DNA from: Aeromicrobium massiliense JC14
GTDB lineage: Bacteria > Actinomycetota > Actinomycetes > Propionibacteriales > Nocardioidaceae
Assembly (NCBI RefSeq): GCF_000312105.1
Contig: NZ_HE978638.1
Span: 240,386-304,385 of the forward strand
Direction of reading: 5' to 3'
DNA length: 64,000 nt
Shown: positions 8,660 to 16,381 of the stretch, piece by piece
Position numbering within the stretch: the stretch's first letter is position 1
How the letters are laid out: each line of letters opens with the position of its first letter
Translations under genes and position numbers: made by a program
Notes under the pieces: model-generated
Told to the model about the DNA's origin: nothing
Databases searched by the model: none
The model's input: only the letters and a program-made list of their open reading frames with translations

Positions 8660-8739
8660 GGGCCGACCTCCGTGAAGATCGCACGGTACGGAGGCCGGCC
8701 CGTGAGGGGTCGGACGGTGCGCTCGCTGCGCTCGCTCAC
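8656..8739 (-). CDS. 27-codon mini-ORF between M4 peptidase and emfourin, possible coupling ORF
   Basis: A GTG at 8739 overlaps the TGA of the peptidase gene (GTGA) and opens a frame of 27 codons that ends with TGA at 8656, which in turn overlaps the GTG of the emfourin gene. The peptidase ends in EVGP-stop and so does the mini-ORF, because the GAGGT-GGGCCCGTGA junction is repeated with few changes. Its first codons form an AGCGAGCGCAGCGAGCGC palindrome-like run, a kind of motif often scattered in high-GC genomes. It may be a by-product of a local duplication that duplicated the ribosome site rather than a gene for a functional peptide. Confidence 0.35.
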   Translation of the reverse strand: MSERSERTVRPLTGRPPYRAIFTEVGP

Positions 8740-9764
8740 GGGCCCACCTCCTCGGGCTCGACGCCGACGCCGGCCCAGGCCGCCTCGACCGCCTCGCGCT
8801 CGCGGTCGCCGACCGCCCGCGCCGCCCGGACGGTGGCCCCGGCGAACCGGGCGAAGGTCGCCGTGGACGGCAGCGCGGGGTCGGTGAGCGCGGCGAACCA
8901 GATCGGTCCGGCCGTCTGCCAGGCGAAGCCGCCGAGCGCCGTGGCCGCCAGGTGGAACGCCTTGTTCGGGATGCCGGAGTTCAGGTGCACCCCGCCGTGG
9001 TCGTCGCGGGTGCGCACGAAGTCGCGCATGTGCGCCGGCTGCGGGTCGCGGCCCAGCACGTCGTCGTCGTAAGCCGTGCCGGGCGCCGCCATGGAGCGCA
9101 GCGCCACGCCCTGCACGGCGTCGGTGAACAGGCCGGCGCCGACCAGCCAGGTGGCCTCGTCGGCCCGCTGCCCGGCCGCGTGCTGCTCGACGAGGACGCC
9201 GACGACGTCGGCCAGGGACTCGTTCAGCGCGCCCGGCTCGCCCTCGTAGACGAGCCCGGCGGTGTGCTGGACGAGGCCGTGCGCCAGCTCGTGGCCGATG
9301 ACCGAGACCGACGCGGTGAACCGTCCGAAGACCTCGCCGTCGCCGTCGCCGAACACCATCTGCTCGCCGTCCCAGTACGCGTTGTCGTAGCCGCGCCCGT
9401 AGTGGACGCTGGCCGCCAGCGGCATCCCGGCGTCGTCGAGCGAGTCACGCCCGAACGCGTCGGCCAGGAGGCGGTACGTGGCGCCCAGCCCGTCGTACGC
9501 CTCGGCGGCGGCGACGTCGCCGCTGGGCGGCTCGCCCTCGGCGCGCACGGGGCGGCCGGGCAGGTCGGTGCCGTGCTCGGCGTCGCTCACGACCCGGCGC
9601 AGGCCGGACCGCGCGGGCGAGCGGCGCGGCAGCATCGTCGGGCGCGGACGCGTGGGACGGTCGAGCAGGGCCCGGCGGGCGGCCTCGGCCGCGACCGGGA
9701 AGCGTCCGGGCTCGTCGGCGGCCAGCCGGGCCAGCAGGTAGGGCGGGACGATCGCGTGGGTCAT
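8736..9764 (-). CDS. M4-family zinc metallopeptidase, protealysin-like
   Basis: A 342-residue thermolysin-family peptidase. The zinc site is H158-E-L-A-H162 with the third ligand Glu182 in NESLADVVG, and NSGIPNKAFHLAA lies downstream as in other M4 enzymes. The N-terminal segment is a short propeptide-like stretch that begins MTHAIVPPYLLARLA (protealysin-type PPxL motif) and there is no classical Sec signal, as in protealysin. I choose ATG 9764, which has GGAGC in front; the frame continues upstream without family similarity. The gene is followed by the mini-ORF and the inhibitor gene, an arrangement that would couple protease and inhibitor synthesis. Confidence 0.92.
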   Translation of the reverse strand: MTHAIVPPYLLARLAADEPGRFPVAAEAARRALLDRPTRPRPTMLPRRSPARSGLRRVVSDAEHGTDLPGRPVRAEGEPPSGDVAAAEAYDGLGATYRLLADAFGRDSLDDAGMPLAASVHYGRGYDNAYWDGEQMVFGDGDGEVFGRFTASVSVIGHELAHGLVQHTAGLVYEGEPGALNESLADVVGVLVEQHAAGQRADEATWLVGAGLFTDAVQGVALRSMAAPGTAYDDDVLGRDPQPAHMRDFVRTRDDHGGVHLNSGIPNKAFHLAATALGGFAWQTAGPIWFAALTDPALPSTATFARFAGATVRAARAVGDREREAVEAAWAGVGVEPEEVGP

Positions 9765-9840
9765 GGCGGCTCCTTCGTGCCGACGAGCGTACGTCCGAGC
9801 GCCGACACCGGCTCGAGGTGCGGACGGCAACCGCCGGGTC

Positions 9841-9871
9841 TACGGTCCCAGGGGCGCACACGGGGTGCGCC
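9841..9871 (+). promoter_or_regulatory. Probable promoter and 5'-UTR hairpin of the symporter gene
   Basis: TACGGT at 9841-9846 is a plausible -10 element. It is followed by a 7-bp hairpin (9853-9859 with 9865-9871, five-base loop) just before the GGGGAGG ribosome site of the symporter gene. A regulatory role of the hairpin is a guess. Confidence 0.3.
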
Positions 9872-9887
9872 GTGAAAGGGGAGGCCC

Positions 9888-11588
9888 GTGCACCTCGCGG
9901 CCGACGACGCGTTCCGGCTGAACGCCGACTTCTTCGACTACACCATCGTGGCGCTGTACTTCGCCGTCGTGCTCGGCATCGGCGTGCTCGCCCGGCGGCA
10001 GGTGTCGACCAGCATCGACTTCTTCCTGTCGGGCCGCTCGCTGCCCGCCTGGGTGACCGGACTGGCGTTCGTCTCGGCGAACCTCGGCGCGGTCGAGGTG
10101 ATGGGCATGTCGGCCAACGGCGCGCAGTACGGTGCCGCGACCTTCCACTACTTCTGGATCGGCGCCGTCCCGGCGATGCTGTTCCTCGGCATCGTGATGA
10201 TGCCCTTCTACTACGGCTCGGGCGTGCGCTCGGTGCCCGAGTTCATGCGCCGCCGCTTCGGCACCGGCGCCCACCTGGTCAACGCGATCAGCTTCGCCGT
10301 GGCGCAGCTGCTCATCGCCGGCATCAACCTGTTCCTGCTCGCCACCATCGTCGAGCGGCTGCTCGGCTGGCCGCTGTGGGTCTCGCTCATCGTGGCGGCC
10401 GTCGTCGTCCTGTCGTACATCACGCTCGGTGGCCTCTCGGCGGCGATCTACAACGAGGTGCTGCAGTTCTTCGTCATCGTGGCCGCGCTGCTCCCGCTGA
10501 CGATCGTCGCGCTGCACAAGGTCGGCGGCTGGGAGGGCGTCAAGGAGAAGATCCAGCCCGGGCCCGAGCAGCTCTCGTCGTGGCCCGGCACCGACCTGAC
10601 CGGCATCCAGGACCCGGTGCTGTCGGTCATCGGCCTGGTCTTCGGCCTCGGCTTCGTGCTCTCGTTCGGCTACTGGACGACCAACTTCGTCGAGGTGCAG
10701 CGGGCCATGGCGTCCGACTCGCCCTCGGCCGCCCGTCGCGCCCCGATCATCGGTGCCTTCCCGAAGATGTTCATCCCGTTCATCGTCATCATCCCGGGCA
10801 TGATCGCCGCGATCATCGTGCCGGAGATCGCCGCGCTGAAGGGCGGCGACGAGGCCGGCGCCGGGGGAGCGACGTACAACGACGCGCTGCTGCTGCTCAT
10901 GCGCGACCTGCTGCCCAACGGCATGCTCGGCGTCGCCATCGCCGGTCTGCTCGCCTCGTTCATGGCCGGCATGGCGGCCAACATCTCGGCGTTCAACACC
11001 GTCTTCAGCTACGACCTGTGGCAGCAGTACGTGAAGAAGGACCGCCCGGACGGCTACTACCTGGGCGTCGGTCGCGCCGCCACCGTCGGGGCGACGGTCA
11101 TCGCCATCGGCACCGCGGTGATCGCGTCCAGCTACGACAACCTGATGGACTACCTGCAGACGCTGTTCGGCTTCTTCAACGCGCCGCTGTTCGCCACGTT
11201 CATCCTGGGCATGTTCTGGAAGCGGATGACCGCGACCGCCGGCTGGGTGGGCCTGGTCTCGGGCACGCTCGCCGCCGTCCTCGTCGCGATCCTCAGCGAC
11301 GGCACGCTCGGCGGCCTGAGCGTCGGCGTGCTGCCGCTGTCGGGCCAGGGCGCGAGCTTCGTGGCCGCCGGCGCCGCGTTCGTCGTCGACATCGTGGTCA
11401 GCGTGATCGTGACGCTCATGACCCGGCCGCGCGAGGAGTCCGAGCTGCGCGGGCTGGTCTACTCGCTCACCCCGAAGGAGGACTTCGCCGACCCCGACGA
11501 GAAGAGCCTCCCCTGGTACCAGTCGCCGACGAAGCTCGCCGGCATCGCGCTGGTCATCGTCATCTTCCTCAACGTCCTCTTCCGCTAG
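9888..11588 (+). CDS. Sodium:solute symporter family transporter
   Basis: A 566-residue SSS-family (LeuT-fold) cation-coupled importer with about 13-14 hydrophobic spans. Family landmarks include FFLSGRSLPAWVTGLAFVSANLG near the first helices, GVRSVPEFMRRRFG, ITLGGLSAAIYNEVLQFF and a helix with ASFMAGMAANISAFNT carrying the small polar residues of the sodium site. It looks closest to the sugar-type (SglT-like) branch, but the substrate cannot be read from the sequence. The GTG start has a strong GGGGAGG site 3 bases upstream. A small membrane protein gene follows after 9 bases and is probably co-transcribed. Confidence 0.88.
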   Translation: MHLAADDAFRLNADFFDYTIVALYFAVVLGIGVLARRQVSTSIDFFLSGRSLPAWVTGLAFVSANLGAVEVMGMSANGAQYGAATFHYFWIGAVPAMLFLGIVMMPFYYGSGVRSVPEFMRRRFGTGAHLVNAISFAVAQLLIAGINLFLLATIVERLLGWPLWVSLIVAAVVVLSYITLGGLSAAIYNEVLQFFVIVAALLPLTIVALHKVGGWEGVKEKIQPGPEQLSSWPGTDLTGIQDPVLSVIGLVFGLGFVLSFGYWTTNFVEVQRAMASDSPSAARRAPIIGAFPKMFIPFIVIIPGMIAAIIVPEIAALKGGDEAGAGGATYNDALLLLMRDLLPNGMLGVAIAGLLASFMAGMAANISAFNTVFSYDLWQQYVKKDRPDGYYLGVGRAATVGATVIAIGTAVIASSYDNLMDYLQTLFGFFNAPLFATFILGMFWKRMTATAGWVGLVSGTLAAVLVAILSDGTLGGLSVGVLPLSGQGASFVAAGAAFVVDIVVSVIVTLMTRPREESELRGLVYSLTPKEDFADPDEKSLPWYQSPTKLAGIALVIVIFLNVLFR

Positions 11589-11597
11589 GAGCCCGCC

Positions 11598-11876
11598 ATG
11601 GCACAGACCAAGACCGCAGGCGCCTTCGACGTCCGCTACATCGTCGCCGCGCTCATGGGCACGTACGGCGTCATCCTCACGATCCTGGGGCTGGTGAACA
11701 CCTCGGACGCCGAGCTGGAGGCGGCCGACGGCTTCAACGTCAACCTGTGGGCGGGCCTCGGCCTGCTCGTGTTCGCCGCGGCGTTCGCGGCGTGGGCCAG
11801 GCTGCGTCCGCTCGTCGTCCGCGAGGTCACCGACGAGGAGCGGGAGGCGGCGGGGAGGCCCACGGACGACCGGTAA
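11598..11876 (+). CDS. Small two-span membrane protein next to the symporter
   Basis: A 92-residue protein with two hydrophobic segments (about 14-33 and 48-67) and a charged C-terminal tail ([18 protein letters not shown]). I do not recognise a named family. It lies 9 bases after the symporter gene with GGAGCCC in front of its ATG, so the two are likely co-expressed. Several SSS transporters have small membrane partners encoded beside them (for example beside acetate and pantothenate permeases); this could be a similar accessory subunit, but that is inference. Confidence 0.7.
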   Translation: MAQTKTAGAFDVRYIVAALMGTYGVILTILGLVNTSDAELEAADGFNVNLWAGLGLLVFAAAFAAWARLRPLVVREVTDEEREAAGRPTDDR

Positions 11877-11879
11877 AGT
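11874..11879 (+). promoter_or_regulatory. Probable -10 element (TAAAGT) of leuS, leaderless
   Basis: TAAAGT starts at the stop codon of the preceding gene and ends seven bases before the GTG of leuS at 11887. Confidence 0.5.
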
Positions 11880-11886
11880 TCCGGCG

Positions 11887-14655
11887 GTGAGCACCCCCGA
11901 GAACTCGTACCGCTACGACAGCACCCTCGCCGCCGACATCGAGTCGCGCTGGCAGGACCGCTGGGACGCCGAGGGCACCTTCGAGGCGCCCAACCCGACC
12001 GGCGACCTCGCCGGCGACGTCAGCGACGAGCGCTTCCCGGCGGGCAAGTTCTTCATCATGGACATGTTCCCGTACCCCTCGGGTGCGGGCCTGCACGTCG
12101 GCCACCCGCTGGGCTACATCGCCACGGACGTCGTGGGGCGCTACCGCCGCATGACCGGCCACAACGTGCTGCACGCGCTGGGCTACGACGCCTTCGGCCT
12201 GCCCGCCGAGCAGTACGCCGTCCAGACCGGCCGGCACCCGCGCGAGACGACGCTGGAGAACATCGGCACGATGCAGCGCCAGCTGCGCCGCCTGGGCCTG
12301 GCCCACGACAAGCGCCGCTCATTCGCCACGATCGACCCCGAGTTCGTGAAGTGGACGCAGTGGATCTTCCTGCAGATCTTCGAGTCCTGGTACGACGTCG
12401 AGCAGGGCAAGGCCCGGCCGATCAGCGAGCTGGTCGAGAAGCTGGGCACCGACGACCCCGCGGTCATCGACCAGCACCGTCTGGCCTACGTCAGCGAGGC
12501 CCCGGTGAACTGGTGCCCGGGCCTGGGCACCGTGCTGGCCAACGAGGAGGTCACCGCCGACGGCCGCTCCGAGCGCGGCAACTTCCCGGTGTTCAAGCGC
12601 AACCTCAAGCAGTGGAACATGCGCATCACCGCCTACGCCGACCGCCTGGTCGACGACCTCGAGCGCGTCGACTGGCCCGAGCCGGTCAAGATCATGCAGC
12701 GCAACTGGATCGGCCGCTCGCACGGCGCCCGGGTGCGCTTCGACCTGTCGGCGACCGGCGACGCGGTCGAGGTCTTCACCACGCGTCCCGACACGCTGTT
12801 CGGCGCCACGTACGTCGTCCTGGCGCCCGAGCACGAGCTGGTCGAGCGCATCACGACGTCCGCGTGGCCCGAGGGCACGCAGGACGTCTGGACCGGCGGC
12901 GCGGCGACGCCCGCCGAGGCCGTCGCCGCCTACCGGGCCAAGGCCGCGGCCAAGACCGACGCCGAGCGCCAGGAGGACCGCGAGAAGACCGGCGTGTTCA
13001 CCGGCGCCTACGCCACCAACCCGGTCAGCGGCGAGTCCGTCCCGGTGTTCGTGGCCGACTACGTCCTGACCGGCTACGGCACCGGCGCGATCATGGCCGT
13101 CCCGGCGCACGACGCTCGCGACTTCGAGTTCGCCACCGTGTTCGGCCTGCCGACGCCGCGCGTGGTCGACGGCGAGGGCGACCTGCCGTTCACCGGCGAC
13201 GGTGTCGCGGTCAACAGCGCCAACGACGAGGTCAGCCTGGACGGCCTGGCCGTCGCCGAGGCCAAGGCGCGCATCATCGCCTGGCTGGAGGAGAAGGGCC
13301 GCGGCACCGGCACCACGACCTACCGCCTGCGCGACTGGCTGTTTAGCCGCCAGCGCTACTGGGGTGAGCCGTTCCCGATCGTCTACGACGAGCACGACCG
13401 TCCGGTCGCGCTGCCCGAGTCGATGCTGCCGGTCGACCTGCCCGAGGTGCCCGACTACAGCCCGCGCACGTTCGAGCCCGACGACGTCACCAGCGAGCCC
13501 GAGCCGCCGCTGGGCCGCGTCCAGGAGTGGGTCCACGTCGAGCTCGACCTCGGCGACGGCCCGAAGAAGTACCGGCGCGAGACGAACACGATGCCCAACT
13601 GGGCCGGCTCGAGCTGGTACGAGCTGCGCTACACCGACCCGCACAACGACGCCGTCGTCACCGACCCGGCCAACGAGGCGTACTGGCTCGGCCCGCGCGG
13701 CGAGGGCGAGACCGGCGGCGTCGACCTGTACGTGGGCGGCGTCGAGCACGCGGTGCTGCACCTGCTGTACGCCCGCTTCTGGCACAAGGTGCTGTTCGAC
13801 CTGGGCCACGTGAGCAGCGAGGAGCCGTTCCACCGGCTGTTCAACCAGGGCTACATCCAGGCCTACGCCTACACGGACGAGCGCGGCGCCTACGTGGCCG
13901 CGGCGGACGTCCAGGAGCGCGACGGCGGGTACTTCCTGGGCGACCAGGAGGTCCGGCGCGAGTACGGGAAGATGGGCAAGAGCCTCAAGAACTCCGTCAC
14001 GCCCGACGACATGTACGAGGAGTACGGCGCCGACACCCTGCGCGTCTACGAGATGAGCATGGGCCCGCTGGACGTCTCGCGTCCGTGGGAGACCCGCGCC
14101 GTGGTCGGCTCGCAGCGCTTCCTGCAGCGGGTGTGGCGCCTGGCCGTCGACGAGGAGACCGGCGCCCCGCTGGTCACCGACGAGCCGGCCGGCGCGGCGA
14201 CGCTCAGCACGCTGCACCGCACCATCGAGGGCGTCCGCGCCGACATGGACGCGATGCGCTTCAACACCGCGGTGGCCAAGCTGATCGAGCTGACCAACCA
14301 CCTGACCCGCGAGGGCGTCCGCTCGCGCGAGGTGCTGGAGCCGCTGGTGCTGATGCTGGCCCCGCTGGCGCCGCACGTGGCCGAGGAGCTGTGGACCCGC
14401 CTGGGCCACGAGGGCTCGCTGGCTCACGTGGCGTACCCGGCGTTCGACGCGTCCCTGGTGGTCGAGGAGACCGTCACCTGCGTCGTCCAGGTGCAGGGCA
14501 AGGTGCGGGCCAAGCTCGAGGTGGCTCCCTCGGCGACCGAGGACGAGCTGACGGCGCTGGCCATGGCCGACGCGAACGTCCAGCGAGCCATCGACGGCCG
14601 TGAGGTGCGCAAGGTCGTGGTGCGGGCGCCGAAGCTCGTCAACGTGGTGGTCTGA
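11887..14655 (+). CDS. leuS: Leucyl-tRNA synthetase
   Basis: A 922-residue class I synthetase that charges tRNA-Leu. The HIGH box is in [16 protein letters not shown] (about residues 62-76) and the KMSKS box is KMGKS at about 696-700. The insertion between the two halves of the Rossmann fold contains the CP1 editing domain, with the Thr-rich TTRPDT patch and [12 protein letters not shown]. The C-terminal part has the anticodon-binding helices and a short C-terminal tRNA-binding domain. The GTG at 11887 follows a TAAAGT hexamer by 7 bases. Its stop codon shares one base with the ATG of the degV-like gene (TGATG). Confidence 0.98.
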   Translation: MSTPENSYRYDSTLAADIESRWQDRWDAEGTFEAPNPTGDLAGDVSDERFPAGKFFIMDMFPYPSGAGLHVGHPLGYIATDVVGRYRRMTGHNVLHALGYDAFGLPAEQYAVQTGRHPRETTLENIGTMQRQLRRLGLAHDKRRSFATIDPEFVKWTQWIFLQIFESWYDVEQGKARPISELVEKLGTDDPAVIDQHRLAYVSEAPVNWCPGLGTVLANEEVTADGRSERGNFPVFKRNLKQWNMRITAYADRLVDDLERVDWPEPVKIMQRNWIGRSHGARVRFDLSATGDAVEVFTTRPDTLFGATYVVLAPEHELVERITTSAWPEGTQDVWTGGAATPAEAVAAYRAKAAAKTDAERQEDREKTGVFTGAYATNPVSGESVPVFVADYVLTGYGTGAIMAVPAHDARDFEFATVFGLPTPRVVDGEGDLPFTGDGVAVNSANDEVSLDGLAVAEAKARIIAWLEEKGRGTGTTTYRLRDWLFSRQRYWGEPFPIVYDEHDRPVALPESMLPVDLPEVPDYSPRTFEPDDVTSEPEPPLGRVQEWVHVELDLGDGPKKYRRETNTMPNWAGSSWYELRYTDPHNDAVVTDPANEAYWLGPRGEGETGGVDLYVGGVEHAVLHLLYARFWHKVLFDLGHVSSEEPFHRLFNQGYIQAYAYTDERGAYVAAADVQERDGGYFLGDQEVRREYGKMGKSLKNSVTPDDMYEEYGADTLRVYEMSMGPLDVSRPWETRAVVGSQRFLQRVWRLAVDEETGAPLVTDEPAGAATLSTLHRTIEGVRADMDAMRFNTAVAKLIELTNHLTREGVRSREVLEPLVLMLAPLAPHVAEELWTRLGHEGSLAHVAYPAFDASLVVEETVTCVVQVQGKVRAKLEVAPSATEDELTALAMADANVQRAIDGREVRKVVVRAPKLVNVVV

Positions 14656-15494
14656 TGACCGTCGCCCTCGTCACCGACTCCACGGCCACCCTCCCCGGTG
14701 GCCTGGTCGAGCTGGCTGGGGCGACCGTCGTGCCGCTGCACGTCGTCGTGGGCGCCGAGACGCACCTCGACGGCACCGTCCCGTCGGCGATGGTGGCCGA
14801 CGCGCTGCGCCACGGCGTGCCGGTGAGCACGTCGCGGCCCAGCCCGGAGCGGTTCGCCGACGTCTACGCCGAGGCCGCGGAGGCCGGTGCCGACGAGGTG
14901 GTCTCGGTGCACCTGAGCTCGGGGGTCTCGGGCACCTACGACGCGGCGCTGCTCGCCGCCCGCGAGGCCCCGGTGCCGGTGCACGTCGTGGACTCCACGC
15001 AGGTGGGCATGGCGGTGGCGTTCAGCGTCCTAGCCGCGGCCAGGGCCCGTGATGCGGGAGTGAGCGCCGAGGAGGTGGCCGCCGCAGCCGAGCAGGCCGG
15101 ACGTGCGTCCACGTCGCTGCTGTACGTCGACACGCTCGAGCACCTGCGTCGTGGCGGACGCATCGGCGCGGCGTCCGCGCTGCTGGGCACGGCGCTGGCG
15201 GTCAAGCCGCTGCTGACCATCGCCGAGGGGGAGGTGCGGCCGCTGGAGAAGGTGCGCACCGCCTCGCGCGCGATCGCCCGGCTCGAGGCGCTGGCCGTCG
15301 AGGCGGCCCGTGCGTGCGCAGGCGGCTGCGACGTCGGCGTGCAGCACCTGGCCGCGGGGGAGCAGGCGCTCGCCGTGGTGGAGCGCCTGCGCCGCGAGCT
15401 CGGCCGCGACGACCTGCTGGTCACCGAGGTGAGCCCCGTGCTCGGCGCCCATGTGGGGCCCGGGCTGCTCGGCATCTCCATCACCCCGTACTGA
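14655..15494 (+). CDS. DegV family fatty-acid-binding protein
   Basis: A 279-residue EDD-fold protein. It opens with ALVTDSTATLP and contains STSRPSPERF, VSVHLSSGVSGTYDAALLA and VVDSTQVGM, which are the DegV landmarks around the bound lipid. Bacterial members (FakB type) bind a fatty acid and present it to a kinase; no FakA-like kinase is in the window. The ATG overlaps the leuS stop by one base. The leuS-degV-comEA order is common in Actinobacteria. Confidence 0.93.
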   Translation: MTVALVTDSTATLPGGLVELAGATVVPLHVVVGAETHLDGTVPSAMVADALRHGVPVSTSRPSPERFADVYAEAAEAGADEVVSVHLSSGVSGTYDAALLAAREAPVPVHVVDSTQVGMAVAFSVLAAARARDAGVSAEEVAAAAEQAGRASTSLLYVDTLEHLRRGGRIGAASALLGTALAVKPLLTIAEGEVRPLEKVRTASRAIARLEALAVEAARACAGGCDVGVQHLAAGEQALAVVERLRRELGRDDLLVTEVSPVLGAHVGPGLLGISITPY

Positions 15495-15574
15495 CCCGCG
15501 TCCACCGCGCCGACCGCCTCGCGGGCCGTCCACAGGCGGGTGCGCGGGCCTGACGGGGCGGCGCCGGACGCGCC

Positions 15575-15580
15575 TAGCGT
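15575..15580 (+). promoter_or_regulatory. Probable -10 element (TAGCGT) of comEA, leaderless
   Basis: TAGCGT ends seven bases before the GTG at 15588 used as the comEA start. Confidence 0.5.
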
Positions 15581-15587
15581 CGCGAGG

Positions 15588-16376
15588 GTGTGGGACGACC
15601 AGGAGACCCGGGCCGAGGTGGCGCGCCGCCGCCTCGCGCGCCTGACCGCGGAGTTCGAGCAGGCGCAGGCCCGGCGTGTGCCGCCCGAACGAGCCGCCGT
15701 GACCCCGGCGGTGCCGGAGGAGCCGTCCGCCCCGCCGCGCCTGCGCCTCTCCGGTGCGCACGTGCGGGTCGTCGGGGTCGTGCTGACCGCCGCCGCCGTG
15801 GTGACGGTCTGGTGGGTGCTCGCCGGACGTCCCTCCGAGCACGCCGTGCCGGTGACGGTCGAGACACCGGCGAGCGCGTCGCCCGAGCCGGCAGCGTCGG
15901 CGGCGACCCCGGGAGCCGGCGGCACGGAGGCCGGCCAGCCGCTCGTCGTCGACGTGGCCGGCAAGGTGCGGCGGCCGGGCATCGTCGAGCTCCCGGCCGG
16001 GTCACGCGTCGTCGACGCCATCGAGGCCGCGGGTGGGGTCCGTGGCCGTCCGGACACCACGAGCCTGAACCTGGCCCGCAAGCTCGTCGACGGCGAGCAG
16101 GTGCTCGTCGGGGTCGAGGCCGCCGCGGTGCCGGTCGCTCCAGCGCCGGGCGGCGTGCCCGGGGCGGCGCCGGCTCCGGGTGCCGTCGTCGACCTCAACA
16201 CCGCCACGCTCGAGCAGCTCGACACGCTGCCCGGCGTCGGGCCGGTGACCGCCCAGGCGATCCTGTCGTGGCGCGAGGAGCACGGGTCGTTCACGTCGGT
16301 CGACGACCTGTTGGACGTCAAGGGCATCGGCGAGGCGACGCTCGCCGAGCTGCGCGACCTCGTCTCCGCGGGCTGA
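15588..16376 (+). CDS. comEA: ComEA-like DNA-binding competence protein
   Basis: A 262-residue membrane-anchored DNA receptor-like protein. A short cytoplasmic N-terminus is followed by one transmembrane span (about 58-80, VVGVVLTAAAVVTVWWVL), a Pro/Ala-rich linker, a SLBB domain (VDVAGKVRRPGIVELPAGSR) and a C-terminal double helix-hairpin-helix (VVDLNTATLEQLDTLPGVG and LLDVKGIGEATLAELRDLV). In competent bacteria ComEA captures incoming duplex DNA and hands it to ComEC. I start at GTG 15588, seven bases after TAGCGT; an upstream ATG in the same frame lacks such support. The comEC gene follows after 5 bases. Confidence 0.93.
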   Translation: MWDDQETRAEVARRRLARLTAEFEQAQARRVPPERAAVTPAVPEEPSAPPRLRLSGAHVRVVGVVLTAAAVVTVWWVLAGRPSEHAVPVTVETPASASPEPAASAATPGAGGTEAGQPLVVDVAGKVRRPGIVELPAGSRVVDAIEAAGGVRGRPDTTSLNLARKLVDGEQVLVGVEAAAVPVAPAPGGVPGAAPAPGAVVDLNTATLEQLDTLPGVGPVTAQAILSWREEHGSFTSVDDLLDVKGIGEATLAELRDLVSAG

Positions 16377-16381
16377 CGCGC

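Noticed and set aside
8701..8735. Palindromic GAGCGAGCGCAGCGAGC as a specific operator
   Set aside because: Such motifs are widely scattered in high-GC genomes, so no specific role can be claimed from one copy.
9818..11890. 690-codon plus-strand frame and 684-codon minus-strand frame across the symporter
   Set aside because: Both are shadows of the symporter frame, which has about 13 membrane spans and SSS motifs.
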